From Clostridium sp. (GTDB lineage: Bacteria > Bacillota > Clostridia > Lachnospirales > Lachnospiraceae), in contig JAEDOC010000011.1 in assembly GCA_016302185.1 (NCBI GenBank), positions 1 to 29,351 on the forward strand: 29,351 bases of DNA, given 5' to 3'. A program made the position numbers and the translations under genes. The notes below the pieces were generated by a model, which saw only the letters and a list, made by a program, of their open reading frames with translations, was not told the DNA's origin and did no database searches. Shown piece after piece: positions 9,176 to 16,980 of the stretch (position 1 is its first letter; each line of letters starts with the position of its first letter).

Positions 9176-10641
9176 TGTTCCTCCCTCAGCTTTTCCACTG
9201 TCTCTTCTACTACGGTGCGATCCAGGAAGGGATACCGTACTCCCTCGATCTCCTGATAATCCTCATGTCCTTTTCCGATAATAGCGATCATATCGCCCTC
9301 CTCGGCATGACGCAGGCTGTACTCAATCGCTTCTCTCCGATCCGGAATCTCCAGATAGATACCGTTTGTTTTCGCCATTCCCGTCTTGATATCCGCGATG
9401 ATGTCCTCCACCTTCTCGAACCGGGAATTATCCGCCGTCAGGATGCAGAGATCCGCCATCTTTCCGCCGATTTCTCCCATGGAATACCGGCGATCCTTCG
9501 CCCGGTTTCCACCGCAGCCGAAGACGCAGACCAGACGCTTCGGGTGATAATCCCGCAGCGTTTTTAACAGGCTCTCCATGCTGACCGCATTATGAGCATA
9601 GTCTACAATGACCGTGCAAAGTGCAGATTTGTAGACAATCTCCATTCTTCCGTCCACCTTCATGTGCTCTAAGGCATGGCAGATCCGATCCGCCGGCAGG
9701 TTAAAGAAGCTGCACACACCGGCAGCCGCCAGCGCATTGGCTACATTAAAGCGGCCCGGCACATTGACCCGCAGCTCGTAGTCTGCCTTTCCGTGCATCT
9801 TAAAATCCACACCTACGAAATCGTCTTCTCTGATGTACTGAATCTCATCCGCCATGAAATCGGCCTGCTGTTCCAGGGAGAAGGTCAGAATCTGGGCCTT
9901 CGCCCCTTTAGCGATCTCCTCGAAATGAGGATCGTCCCGATTTACCAGACAGATACGGCTGTTCTGCAGCAGCTGCTTTTTATAATAGAGATATTCCTCA
10001 AAGCTGGCATGCTCATTGGGGCCGATATGATCATTGGAAATATTTAAAAATAAGGAATAGTCAAACTGGATTCCATCCACCCGGTGCATCAAATAGCTCT
10101 GGGAGGACACCTCCATCACCATGTATTTGCAGCCCTGCTCCACCATTCTGGCAAAATATTCCTGCAGAATATAGGATTCCGGCGTCGTATTTTTCGTCGG
10201 ATAATGCTCCTCCCCGATGACAGCACCGTTGGTGCCGATGAGTCCTGTCTTTTGTCCCGCCGCTTCCAAAATCGACTTAATCATATACGTTGTGGTTGTT
10301 TTCCCTTTGGTTCCGGTTACACCGATGGTTACCATCTTTCGTGCCGGATAATCAAAACGGGCCGCAGAAAGAAGCGACAGTGCATTCCGCCCGTTTTCCA
10401 CCTTAAGAACCGTTACGTTCTCCGGCGCCTCCACTTCCCGTTCCGTAACCAGAACCTCACAGCCCTGGGAAATGACGTTCGGGAGAAAAGAATGGGAATC
10501 CACATTGGCTCCCCGCATGCAGACAAACACCGTTTCCGGCCCTGCCTTTCTGGAATCATAGACGACCTCCGTCACCTCTTTTTCCAGATCGCCCTGCAAA
10601 AGCTCGTATTTTAATTCCTTCAGCCAGTCCTTCAGCTTCAT
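9157..10641 (-). CDS. murE: MurE-family UDP-MurNAc-L-Ala-D-Glu ligase (probably meso-diaminopimelate-adding, motif variant)
   Basis: A 494-residue Mur ligase that adds the third amino acid to UDP-MurNAc-L-Ala-D-Glu. Seen: P-loop GVTGTKGKTTT (107-117), KNTTPES (150-156), EVSSQS (177-182), YAHNAVSM (348-355) and IIGKGHEDYQ (454-463). Lysine 221/222 is the candidate carbamylated residue. The amino-acid specificity loop reads DNSR (404-407) where DAP-adding enzymes have DNPR and lysine-adding enzymes have D(D/N)P(N/A). The arginine that contacts DAP is kept, so DAP is the likelier substrate. The segment NISNDHIGPNEH (200-211) replaces the usual TNLTxDHLDYHG and resembles the streptococcal lysine-adding subgroup, so specificity is not certain. 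It shares one base with the ftsK stop (TAATG), with an AGGAGG site in front. Confidence 0.9.
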   Translation of the reverse strand: MKLKDWLKELKYELLQGDLEKEVTEVVYDSRKAGPETVFVCMRGANVDSHSFLPNVISQGCEVLVTEREVEAPENVTVLKVENGRNALSLLSAARFDYPARKMVTIGVTGTKGKTTTTYMIKSILEAAGQKTGLIGTNGAVIGEEHYPTKNTTPESYILQEYFARMVEQGCKYMVMEVSSQSYLMHRVDGIQFDYSLFLNISNDHIGPNEHASFEEYLYYKKQLLQNSRICLVNRDDPHFEEIAKGAKAQILTFSLEQQADFMADEIQYIREDDFVGVDFKMHGKADYELRVNVPGRFNVANALAAAGVCSFFNLPADRICHALEHMKVDGRMEIVYKSALCTVIVDYAHNAVSMESLLKTLRDYHPKRLVCVFGCGGNRAKDRRYSMGEIGGKMADLCILTADNSRFEKVEDIIADIKTGMAKTNGIYLEIPDRREAIEYSLRHAEEGDMIAIIGKGHEDYQEIEGVRYPFLDRTVVEETVEKLREEQWKGFV

Positions 10642-13600
10642 TACATCCCCTCCTGCTCTATCATATTCTCAAATTGTTCCATGGACATCAGAACCTTTCT
10701 CGGCTTCGTACCTTCCTCCGCACCGACCACACCGGCATCCGCCAGCTGATCCATAATCCGGGCCGCCCGGTTAAAGCCAATCTTAAACATCCTCTGCAGC
10801 ATGCCGATGGATGCCTTATCCTTTTCAATAATAAAACGGGCCGCCTGGACGAAATAGGAATCCCGCTCATTGGAAACAGCTCCTGCCTCTCCAAACGAAG
10901 CACTGCTGATCTTGGACTCCACATCAGGCCGGTACTGTGCAGTCAGGCCCTGCTCTGTTAAAAATTCAACTACAGAGGAAACCTCCTGATCCGATACAAA
11001 GGCACCCTGAACCCGCTGCGGCTTCTGGTAGCCGGACGGATAGAACAGCATATCGCCCTTGCCCAGCAGCTTCTCTGCTCCCACCATATCGATAATGGTT
11101 CGGGAATCCACACCCGAGGATACGGAAAAGGCAATTCTTGACGGGATATTGGCCTTGATGACGCCGGTGATGACGTTCACCGATGGCCGCTGAGTGGCGA
11201 TCACCAGGTGAATGCCCGCCGCGCGGGCCAGCTGCGCCAGACGGCAGATGGCATCCTCCACCTCTCCGGGGGCTACCATCATCAAATCCGCCAGCTCATC
11301 CACAATGATAATAATCTGCGGCAATTTCTCCGGCTTTTTATCATCATCAATATCTTTAATTGAATCCACCTTGGCATTAAAGCCCTTCAGATCCCGGACG
11401 CCGTATTTCGCAAATTTGGCATACCGCTCCATCATCTCTGAAACGGCCCAGTTTAACGCGCCGGAGGCTTTCTTCGGATCCGTTACTACCGGAATCAGAA
11501 GATGGGGAATGCCGTTGTATACACTCAATTCCACCACCTTCGGATCAATCATAATCAGCTTGACCTCATCCGGTCTGGCTTTATAAATGACGCTCATGAT
11601 TAACGTATTGATGCAGACGGATTTACCGGAACCGGTGGCACCGGCAATCAGAAGGTGAGGCATCTTGGCAATATCGCTGACCACCACCTGACCTCCGATA
11701 TCCTTGCCCACCGCAAAGGCCAGCTTGGAATCGTGGCGCTTAAATGCATCAGATTCCAGCAGATCCCGCAGCAGAACTGCGCTGTTTTCCTTATTTGGCA
11801 CCTCAATTCCCACTGCAGCCTTGCCGGGAATCGGCGCCTCAATACGGATATCGGCCGCCGCCAGATTCAGCTTGATATCATCCGCAAGAGCCACAATCTT
11901 CGATACTTTTACACCCTGCTCCGGATGCAGCTCATAGCGGGTCACCGTCGGTCCGCAGCTGATATTGGTCACGGTAACGCCCACACCGAAATTCTTCAGT
12001 GTCTGCTGCAGCTTAATCGCCGTCTCCTTATACTCCTGCTCCGAATAGCCGCCGCGGTTTGCCTCTCCCCGCTTCAGGAGCGTCAGCGGCGGGAACACAT
12101 ATTCCTTTAACGCCTGCTTTTCTTCCTCGTTCTTCCGCTCAATCTGCTCACTGACCGTCAAATCAGGAATCACCTTGCCGGATGTGGTAACCACGTTCTT
12201 CTTTTCCGTTCCCGTTGCCGAACCGGTCCACAGCTTCGGCAGTTCCTCCTCTTCAGAGTCCGCCCACACTTCCGGCTCTGCAGCTTCCTCATAATTCTCT
12301 CTCCAGGGATCTGCCGCTGCATCTTCCGGCTCTGTCCGGTTTTCTTCCTCCGTATCAATCCAGTCTGTCTCTTCGGATAACGCAGTGTCCAGATCCTCCT
12401 CAAAGCTTACCGGCTCCTGCGCGACAGGTTCCCGGACAACCGGTTCCTGAACAATTGGCTCCTGAACAATTGGCTCCTGAACAATTGGCTCCCGCTCGAT
12501 CTCTGTATGTACCACCCGGTATCCCGGGCCGGTCTTGATGGCAGTTCCCATCTCTCCGCCGGAAAGCTCCGCCACTGTCCGGGTATCCCGCCGGATATAG
12601 AGAAAGCTGTCATCCTCCTCCGGTTCCGGCATTCTCTCCGGCAGGTGAATCTCTCCGCAGAAGATATCCTCCGGATTGGGAGATTCCTTCTCCTTCATCG
12701 GTTCTTCTGTAACTGCCTCCGAAACCGGAAGCTCTGTCTTCTGCGGCTGTTCCGGTTCTTTCTGAGCCGATGCCGGTTCTGCCTTAACCGAGTCTTCCGC
12801 CCTCTGCCCCGCCGCCTGGGACAATACCGTACCCTCCGGAATTCCGGACGCAAATTCCCGCATCAGCGGAGGGTTGTCCCGCAGATCTGCTCCTTCCAGA
12901 TCCACGCCGCGGACTTTCTGCTCTTCTCTCAGTCTTCTTCGCTCTTCCTTCCGCTCCTCATGAAGCTCTTTTCTTCGGCTCATATCCTCTCTGGCATAGG
13001 CATAGGCGCGGCCGCTGCCCCGCTTGACCAGATTTACCAGAGATTTCTCTGTGATACACACTGCCCCGATGATCAACACCGCCAGAAGCACCAGATAAGC
13101 GCCCACGGTTCCCACCAAACTGCAAAGCCCTGCACAGAGCAGACCGCCGAGGAAGCCGCCGCCGGTTCCCTCCGCCGCTGATTCTGTATAATACTGTCCC
13201 AGCGTCCAGCCGTCCTTCATTCCTCCGCCGAACATCATCTGATCCAGACCGCAGAGCGCCAGAAGCACCATGGCCACCGATGCCATCTTAATCACGGCTC
13301 TTACGTTTCCCCGGTTTGACAGGTAAAAACAGATGCCGGTGAATAACAGCACCGGCGCCAGATACCCCACCGTACCGAAGATTCCCAGCTGTACGCTGCG
13401 GCAGACTCCTCCCACCGCTCCGCATAGTCCAAAATTGCTCAAAAACAAAAGCACCGATACTGCAAAGGTCACAATAATCGCCACTTCTGTTCCCATAAAG
13501 CTTTCTTTTTCCGGAGCGTACGCTTCCTTCCGCTTTCCTACACTTTTTTGCTCCGCAGTTTTTGCGTTCGAAGTCTTCCGCTCCGCAGACTTCACCTTCG

Positions 13601-13730
13601 TCCTGCTCTCCTCTTCCGCCGGTTTCCGGCGGCTTCGTCCTGCGGTACTCCCGGTACGTTCATTTTTTCCGGCACTCTCCGTCACTCTTGTCTCTTTTTT
13701 GTTTTCTTTCTTTCTGCTTGTGCCTGCCAC
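10641..13730 (-). CDS. ftsK: DNA translocase FtsK/SpoIIIE
   Basis: A membrane-anchored, ATP-driven DNA pump that moves chromosome ends through the septum. Four hydrophobic segments come first (from TEVAIIVTFAVSVLLFL), then a basic segment and a long acidic, proline- and glutamate-rich linker. The motor domain follows with Walker A GATGSGKSV (about residue 700), Walker B-type IIIIVDELADLM and RPSVNVITGVIKANIPSR. A C-terminal gamma winged helix reads sequence polarity (ASIGMLQRMFKIGFNRAARIMDQL, split by position). The start is set at GTG 13728-13730 because GGAGG lies 10 bases upstream. Also, a candidate promoter at 13776-13804 would begin transcription inside the longer frame, which opens at 13796 (1051 residues instead of 1029). 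Whether it serves division or sporulation cannot be told from sequence alone. Confidence 0.93.
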   Translation of the reverse strand: MAGTSRKKENKKETRVTESAGKNERTGSTAGRSRRKPAEEESRTKVKSAERKTSNAKTAEQKSVGKRKEAYAPEKESFMGTEVAIIVTFAVSVLLFLSNFGLCGAVGGVCRSVQLGIFGTVGYLAPVLLFTGICFYLSNRGNVRAVIKMASVAMVLLALCGLDQMMFGGGMKDGWTLGQYYTESAAEGTGGGFLGGLLCAGLCSLVGTVGAYLVLLAVLIIGAVCITEKSLVNLVKRGSGRAYAYAREDMSRRKELHEERKEERRRLREEQKVRGVDLEGADLRDNPPLMREFASGIPEGTVLSQAAGQRAEDSVKAEPASAQKEPEQPQKTELPVSEAVTEEPMKEKESPNPEDIFCGEIHLPERMPEPEEDDSFLYIRRDTRTVAELSGGEMGTAIKTGPGYRVVHTEIEREPIVQEPIVQEPIVQEPVVREPVAQEPVSFEEDLDTALSEETDWIDTEEENRTEPEDAAADPWRENYEEAAEPEVWADSEEEELPKLWTGSATGTEKKNVVTTSGKVIPDLTVSEQIERKNEEEKQALKEYVFPPLTLLKRGEANRGGYSEQEYKETAIKLQQTLKNFGVGVTVTNISCGPTVTRYELHPEQGVKVSKIVALADDIKLNLAAADIRIEAPIPGKAAVGIEVPNKENSAVLLRDLLESDAFKRHDSKLAFAVGKDIGGQVVVSDIAKMPHLLIAGATGSGKSVCINTLIMSVIYKARPDEVKLIMIDPKVVELSVYNGIPHLLIPVVTDPKKASGALNWAVSEMMERYAKFAKYGVRDLKGFNAKVDSIKDIDDDKKPEKLPQIIIIVDELADLMMVAPGEVEDAICRLAQLARAAGIHLVIATQRPSVNVITGVIKANIPSRIAFSVSSGVDSRTIIDMVGAEKLLGKGDMLFYPSGYQKPQRVQGAFVSDQEVSSVVEFLTEQGLTAQYRPDVESKISSASFGEAGAVSNERDSYFVQAARFIIEKDKASIGMLQRMFKIGFNRAARIMDQLADAGVVGAEEGTKPRKVLMSMEQFENMIEQEGM
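12416..12490 (-). repeat. 15-bp tandem repeat inside ftsK (pentapeptide EPIVQ array)
   Basis: Five 15-base units lie in the linker-coding part of ftsK. Three are identical (12446-12460, 12461-12475, 12476-12490; unit cctgaacaattggct on the plus strand), and two diverged copies precede them at lower coordinates (12416-12445). They encode EPIVQ three times, then EPVVR and EPVAQ. The identity of three units at DNA level indicates recent slippage or unequal recombination. The repeats preserve frame and simply lengthen the disordered linker, so copy number probably varies between strains. Confidence 0.9.
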
Positions 13731-13775
13731 TCTATCTAAGCCTCCAAACATATTTTCTGTCTCTCTACTTAGCAT

Positions 13776-13804
13776 AGTATACATAAATTTGTACAAAAAA
13801 GCAA
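13776..13804 (-). promoter_or_regulatory. Candidate sigma-A promoter for ftsK
   Basis: Reading the minus strand, TTGCTT (13799-13804) and TATACT (13776-13781) are separated by 17 bases. The -10 box matches the consensus at five of six positions; the -35 matches at three. Transcription would start near 13769, downstream of the longest ftsK start codon but upstream of the GGAGG-GTG start. It would give ftsK-murE-murF-priA expression independent of tepA. Confidence 0.5.
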
Positions 13805-13813
13805 CGCACCCGC

Positions 13814-14557
13814 CTATTTTTTCTTTTTCTCAATCTCCTCCTTCAGCTTGAAAAGCGCTTCCCTGATTCCTCCAACCTCATCAATCAACCCCTCTTTGAC
13901 CGCCTCTTCTCCTACCAGAACCGTTCCCAGATCCTTGGTCATCATCTCCGTATTCAGCATCAGAGAGCGCAGACGCTTATAGCTAATCTTACTGTGCCCT
14001 GAAACAAAACTCAGAATACGATCCTGAATCATTTCAAAATAGTCATAGGTCTGCACCGCACCGATGATCATCCCTGTCATACGGACCGGATGAACCATCA
14101 TGGTTCCGGTTGGAACGATGAAAGAATAATCCGTCGCCACCGCCAGCGGAACTCCGATGGAATGGCTGTCTCCGATCACCAGGGAAACGGTTGGCTTGCT
14201 TAAGGATGCAATCATTTCTGCCAGCGCCAGCCCGCAGCTCACATCTCCTCCCACGGTATTGATCAGGACGAGAACGCCGTCCACCTCCCGGCTGTCCTCA
14301 ATCTCCGCCAGCTTCGGCAAAATGTGTTCATACTTCGTGGTTTTAGTGGTCCCGGAGAGATTCTCATGACCTTCAATCTCCCCGATAATGGAAATCAGCT
14401 GAATCCGCTTTCCTTCTTCCCCCTCCTCCAGTTCCACCTGGCCGGTCTCCCGAATCCGTTTTTCTTTCTCTGTCTCCTCAGAAGATCCACCGGAACCATT
14501 CTCCGCAGACTCCGAATAATTTTGCTGCTCCCATATTTCTTCCTCTATATTACGCAT
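13814..14557 (-). CDS. tepA: ClpP-fold serine protease, TepA/YmfB family
   Basis: A 247-residue member of the ClpP/crotonase fold, in the branch called translocation-enhancing protein TepA. The oxyanion-loop motif INTVGGDVSCGLALAEMI, the nucleophile segment GDSHSIGVPLAVA and the histidine segment MMVHPVRMTG match the ClpP catalytic layout, so serine-protease activity is plausible; the natural substrate is unknown. The acidic N-terminal 50 residues have no recognised domain, and the tail is lysine-rich. The start is placed at ATG 14555-14557 because an AAGGAG site lies 7-8 bases upstream; a longer frame from 14638 has no such site. It lies 83 bases before the ftsK GTG, the same neighbourhood as tepA-spoIIIE in Bacillus. 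Confidence 0.88.
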   Translation of the reverse strand: MRNIEEEIWEQQNYSESAENGSGGSSEETEKEKRIRETGQVELEEGEEGKRIQLISIIGEIEGHENLSGTTKTTKYEHILPKLAEIEDSREVDGVLVLINTVGGDVSCGLALAEMIASLSKPTVSLVIGDSHSIGVPLAVATDYSFIVPTGTMMVHPVRMTGMIIGAVQTYDYFEMIQDRILSFVSGHSKISYKRLRSLMLNTEMMTKDLGTVLVGEEAVKEGLIDEVGGIREALFKLKEEIEKKKK

Positions 14558-14647
14558 TCTTTTTCTCCTTTTTTTGTCCATCTCTTCAGGCAGTCTGCCT
14601 TTTCTTTCAGTTTCCCGCATTTCCCGGAAAATATGCAAAAATCTTAC

Positions 14648-14677
14648 ATCTTACTTTCCAAGTATTCCTCTTTTCAA
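14648..14677 (-). promoter_or_regulatory. Candidate promoter for tepA
   Basis: On the minus strand, TTGAAA (14672-14677) is followed after 18 bases by TAAGAT (14648-14653). The -35 matches consensus at five positions and the -10 at four. It overlaps the opposing promoter of the citC relic, so the two could not be used at once. This short divergent region holds nothing else recognisable. Confidence 0.4.
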
Positions 14678-14683
14678 TATAAT
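14655..14683 (+). promoter_or_regulatory. Promoter of the citC relic
   Basis: TTTCCA (14655-14660), a 17-base spacer and a perfect TATAAT (14678-14683) precede the broken citC fragment. An AGGAAAGGA ribosome binding site stands just before its ATG. The promoter looks intact although the gene is not, so a useless transcript may still be made from it. Confidence 0.5.
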
Positions 14684-14733
14684 GAAACTCAGAACGAAAA
14701 AAGCAGAAACAAACACAGGAAAGGAAAATCAAT

Positions 14734-15048
14734 ATGTCTGAATATCATGTTAGCCGTATCAAGGAAACGGATGCGCGGGAACAGAAGAAGCTGGCCGCCA
14801 CCGGTTCCTGCTATGGCAATACCCTGCGATGTATGGCCGTGGACTCCTCCCATCAGGGGGAAGGCCTCCTCAACCAGGTGAGCAGTCACCTCATCCAGTA
14901 TGAATACGAACAGGGCATCATCGATCTGTTTTAATATACCAAATACGATAAATCCATGTTTTTTAGGGATCTGGGCTTTTACGAAATCGCCTCGGCCAAC
15001 GGCACCGTAGTCTTCATGGAGAACCGGAAAAATGGTTTTTCTTCTTAA
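14734..15048 (+). pseudogene. citC: Decayed N-terminal acetyltransferase domain of citrate lyase ligase (CitC)
   Basis: Intact CitC activates the acyl-carrier subunit of citrate lyase by acetylation; its N-terminal part is a GNAT-like domain and its C-terminal part a nucleotidyltransferase. Here one frame shows ATGSCYGNTLRCMAVDSS, HQGEGLLNQVSSHLI and, beyond an in-frame TAA at 14932-14934, FFRDLGFYEIASANGTVVF and MENRKNGFSS before a final TAA at 15046-15048. These are typical CitC N-terminal blocks in the right order. Relative to my recollection of the family, roughly 25 residues are missing between the DAREQKK and LAATGS segments, and the entire C-terminal enzymatic domain is absent. No other citrate lyase gene is in the window. 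It is the only plus-strand gene here and is best read as a relic, although the promoter and ribosome binding site survive. Confidence 0.75.
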
Positions 15049-15059
15049 TTTAACTCAGT

Positions 15060-15098
15060 TGAACAAAGAAACGGATCGGCATGTGTCAGCCAATCCGT
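15060..15098 (-). terminator. Rho-independent terminator of the SH3-NlpC operon
   Basis: On the minus strand, ACGGATTGGC pairs with GCCGATCCGT (10 pairs including one U-G wobble) across an 8-base loop, followed by TTTCTTTGTT. Read on the plus strand, the wobble becomes a C-A mismatch and the U-tract is missing, so it works for leftward transcripts. It lies about 140 bases beyond the stop at 15236. Confidence 0.65.
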
Positions 15099-15183
15099 CT
15101 CTCAGCGGGGAGGATGAGCGTCCGGTATCAGCTGGTCAGAGAGGGCTGCGCCCATCTGCCCAATGTGGTTTTTCAATCAGAAA

Positions 15184-15216
15184 CAGCCCTTCCGGTCCTT
15201 GAGACCATCCGGGCTG
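15184..15216 (-). terminator. Imperfect stem-loop after the NlpC/P60 gene
   Basis: On the minus strand, CAGCCC...GGGCTG encloses an inner GGTC...GACC stem and is followed by TTTCTGATTG. The U-tract is poor, so this may be a weak first terminator or a 3'-end stabilising hairpin ahead of the stronger one at 15060-15098. The remainder of 15049-15235 shows nothing recognisable. Confidence 0.35.
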
Positions 15217-15235
15217 CTGCTGATGTGATTCATTA

Positions 15236-16957
15236 TTAATCTCCAAGCACGTTGACAATCTTCGCCGGAGTACGATAATTCCAGGTGGAAATCTTGATTC
15301 CGTCTCTCTGGTTGGACGCATGTACCACCTGACCATTTCCAATATAGAGCGCCACGTGGTTGATGGTTCCGCCGCTGTTGGTGTAGAATACCAAATCACC
15401 GGGGCGCATCTGGGAAGAATTGATGGATTTTCCGCAGTTGGCCTGAGAACCGGAGTGATGTGGCAGGCTGACACCGAACTTGGACATGACTGCCATGGTA
15501 AAACCTGAGCAGTCCGCACCGTTTGTCAGACTGGTACCGCCCCAGACATAGGGGTTGCCCAAAAACTGCGTCGCATAATTGGCGATCTGCGTTCTCTTCG
15601 ACGAGCCTGCGGCATTTCCCGGTGTATTTCCTACACCGCCGCCGGTCTTGCCGCCGGAGCTTCCTCCCTTTCCGGTACTTCCCTTACCGGTGGATGATTT
15701 CGGCGTATCTTCAATCGGGGTAAACTGAATTGCCTCATTCAGAGCGTAGCGTACATCCACAAAATCCGTTGCCACATAGGCACTGGTGGTATCCAGCTCG
15801 ATCTCTACCCAGCCATCCAGCTGTTTTAACACCGCATACCTCTCACTGTTGGAAATCTGCGTCCAGATAGGTGCATCGGTACTGGGCTCTGTTCTGGCAT
15901 TCAGACGATCCGTGGATACGATGGCCATCAGCTCCGCTACCTCCAGCGCCTCTGATTTCGCCGCATCACCCGTCAGAATATATTCCGACTTCACATAACC
16001 GGTTACCGGACCGGAACGAATCTTATACCATTCCCCATCCTCTGTTTTCTCCAGGATCTCACCGGCAGACTTGCTGGTCATCTTACCGATGATCTTACCA
16101 TTTTCACTGGGCTCTTTCCGGATATTCAGATAGTTATTTACATTCGAGATACCCAGATTGTCATACATGTTTAAAACCATGGTGCGCAGATCCAGCTTTC
16201 TGGCCTCATTCAGCGCATACCGGACATCCACATAATCCGCAGAAATATAACCGTTGCTGATCTGAATCCAGCCGTCCTGCTCTCCCACAATAGAATATCT
16301 CTCATTCTTCAGTACCTGTTCCACTACCTGGGCATCCTGGTTTGGCTCGCTGCGGACATTCAGCTTATCTGCCGTGATCACCGCCATCTTTTTTACCTGC
16401 TCAAAGGCTTCCGTCTTTGCCGCTTCACCGGTCAGAACGAATTCAGAGCTGATATAGCCGGTCAATCCGCCAGAGCTTACCTGATACCAGCCTTCCGCCG
16501 ATTCATCATCCAGAATCTCACAGGCACTTCCGCCCAGCAGCTTACCGACAATTTTCCCGTCCTTGCTGGCGCTCTCCCTCATATTCAGATAACCGGATAC
16601 CTGAACGATACCCAGATTAGAATAAGATTCCACCACAGCCGCCTTCGCTTCGTCCTCCTGCTGCTGCGCCAGTTCTTCCGCAGAGAGCGTGGCTTCTGTC
16701 TCCTCCGGCGCAGTCTCCGCAATCGCCCGGGCTGCCGCAGCTGCCTCCGTCTCCGCCGATGCCGCAGAAGCTTTCGCGGCTTTCTCCGGATCCCGGAATG
16801 TTCCTCCGTTTAACAGCTTCCCGACAATCACGATCAGAAGGATTCCTATCACACAGGCTGCACCGATCATGAAATATTTCATCGGATCTTTTCCGTTTCT
16901 TCTGTTTCTTGCCCGGTTCAAACGGGCCTTATAATCCTGGTTCTTTTCTTCTGCCAT
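15236..16957 (-). CDS. SH3-domain NlpC/P60 (C40) peptidoglycan hydrolase, downstream paralogue
   Basis: A 573-residue envelope protein predicted to cleave stem-peptide bonds in peptidoglycan. A basic cytoplasmic start is followed by one membrane segment (about 28-46), then an Ala/Glu-rich spacer (55-108). Four bacterial SH3 domains follow (about 122-172, 194-245, 275-326, 347-402). A Gly/Ser/Thr/Lys-rich linker (416-454) leads to a C-terminal NlpC/P60 domain with catalytic Cys483 (NGADCSGF), histidine in INHVALYIG and a third polar residue in VVHAS. The four SH3 domains are two copies of a roughly 150-residue double module, each preceded by a (Y)xNLGI motif. It follows its paralogue by 23 bases with a GGGAG site, so they share a transcript. 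The long linker is its main difference from the paralogue. Confidence 0.92.
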   Translation of the reverse strand: MAEEKNQDYKARLNRARNRRNGKDPMKYFMIGAACVIGILLIVIVGKLLNGGTFRDPEKAAKASAASAETEAAAAARAIAETAPEETEATLSAEELAQQQEDEAKAAVVESYSNLGIVQVSGYLNMRESASKDGKIVGKLLGGSACEILDDESAEGWYQVSSGGLTGYISSEFVLTGEAAKTEAFEQVKKMAVITADKLNVRSEPNQDAQVVEQVLKNERYSIVGEQDGWIQISNGYISADYVDVRYALNEARKLDLRTMVLNMYDNLGISNVNNYLNIRKEPSENGKIIGKMTSKSAGEILEKTEDGEWYKIRSGPVTGYVKSEYILTGDAAKSEALEVAELMAIVSTDRLNARTEPSTDAPIWTQISNSERYAVLKQLDGWVEIELDTTSAYVATDFVDVRYALNEAIQFTPIEDTPKSSTGKGSTGKGGSSGGKTGGGVGNTPGNAAGSSKRTQIANYATQFLGNPYVWGGTSLTNGADCSGFTMAVMSKFGVSLPHHSGSQANCGKSINSSQMRPGDLVFYTNSGGTINHVALYIGNGQVVHASNQRDGIKISTWNYRTPAKIVNVLGD

Positions 16958-16980
16958 TCTTACACTCCCAGCTTTTTGCT

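Noticed and set aside
11655..13181. Several 100-220 codon plus-strand frames opposite ftsK
   Set aside because: Antisense to an intact, conserved motor gene; lengths reflect the GC-biased composition of the opposite strand.
15136..15519. A 127-codon minus-strand frame overlapping the NlpC/P60 catalytic domain
   Set aside because: Shadow of the catalytic domain in another frame; the true frame has all conserved residues.
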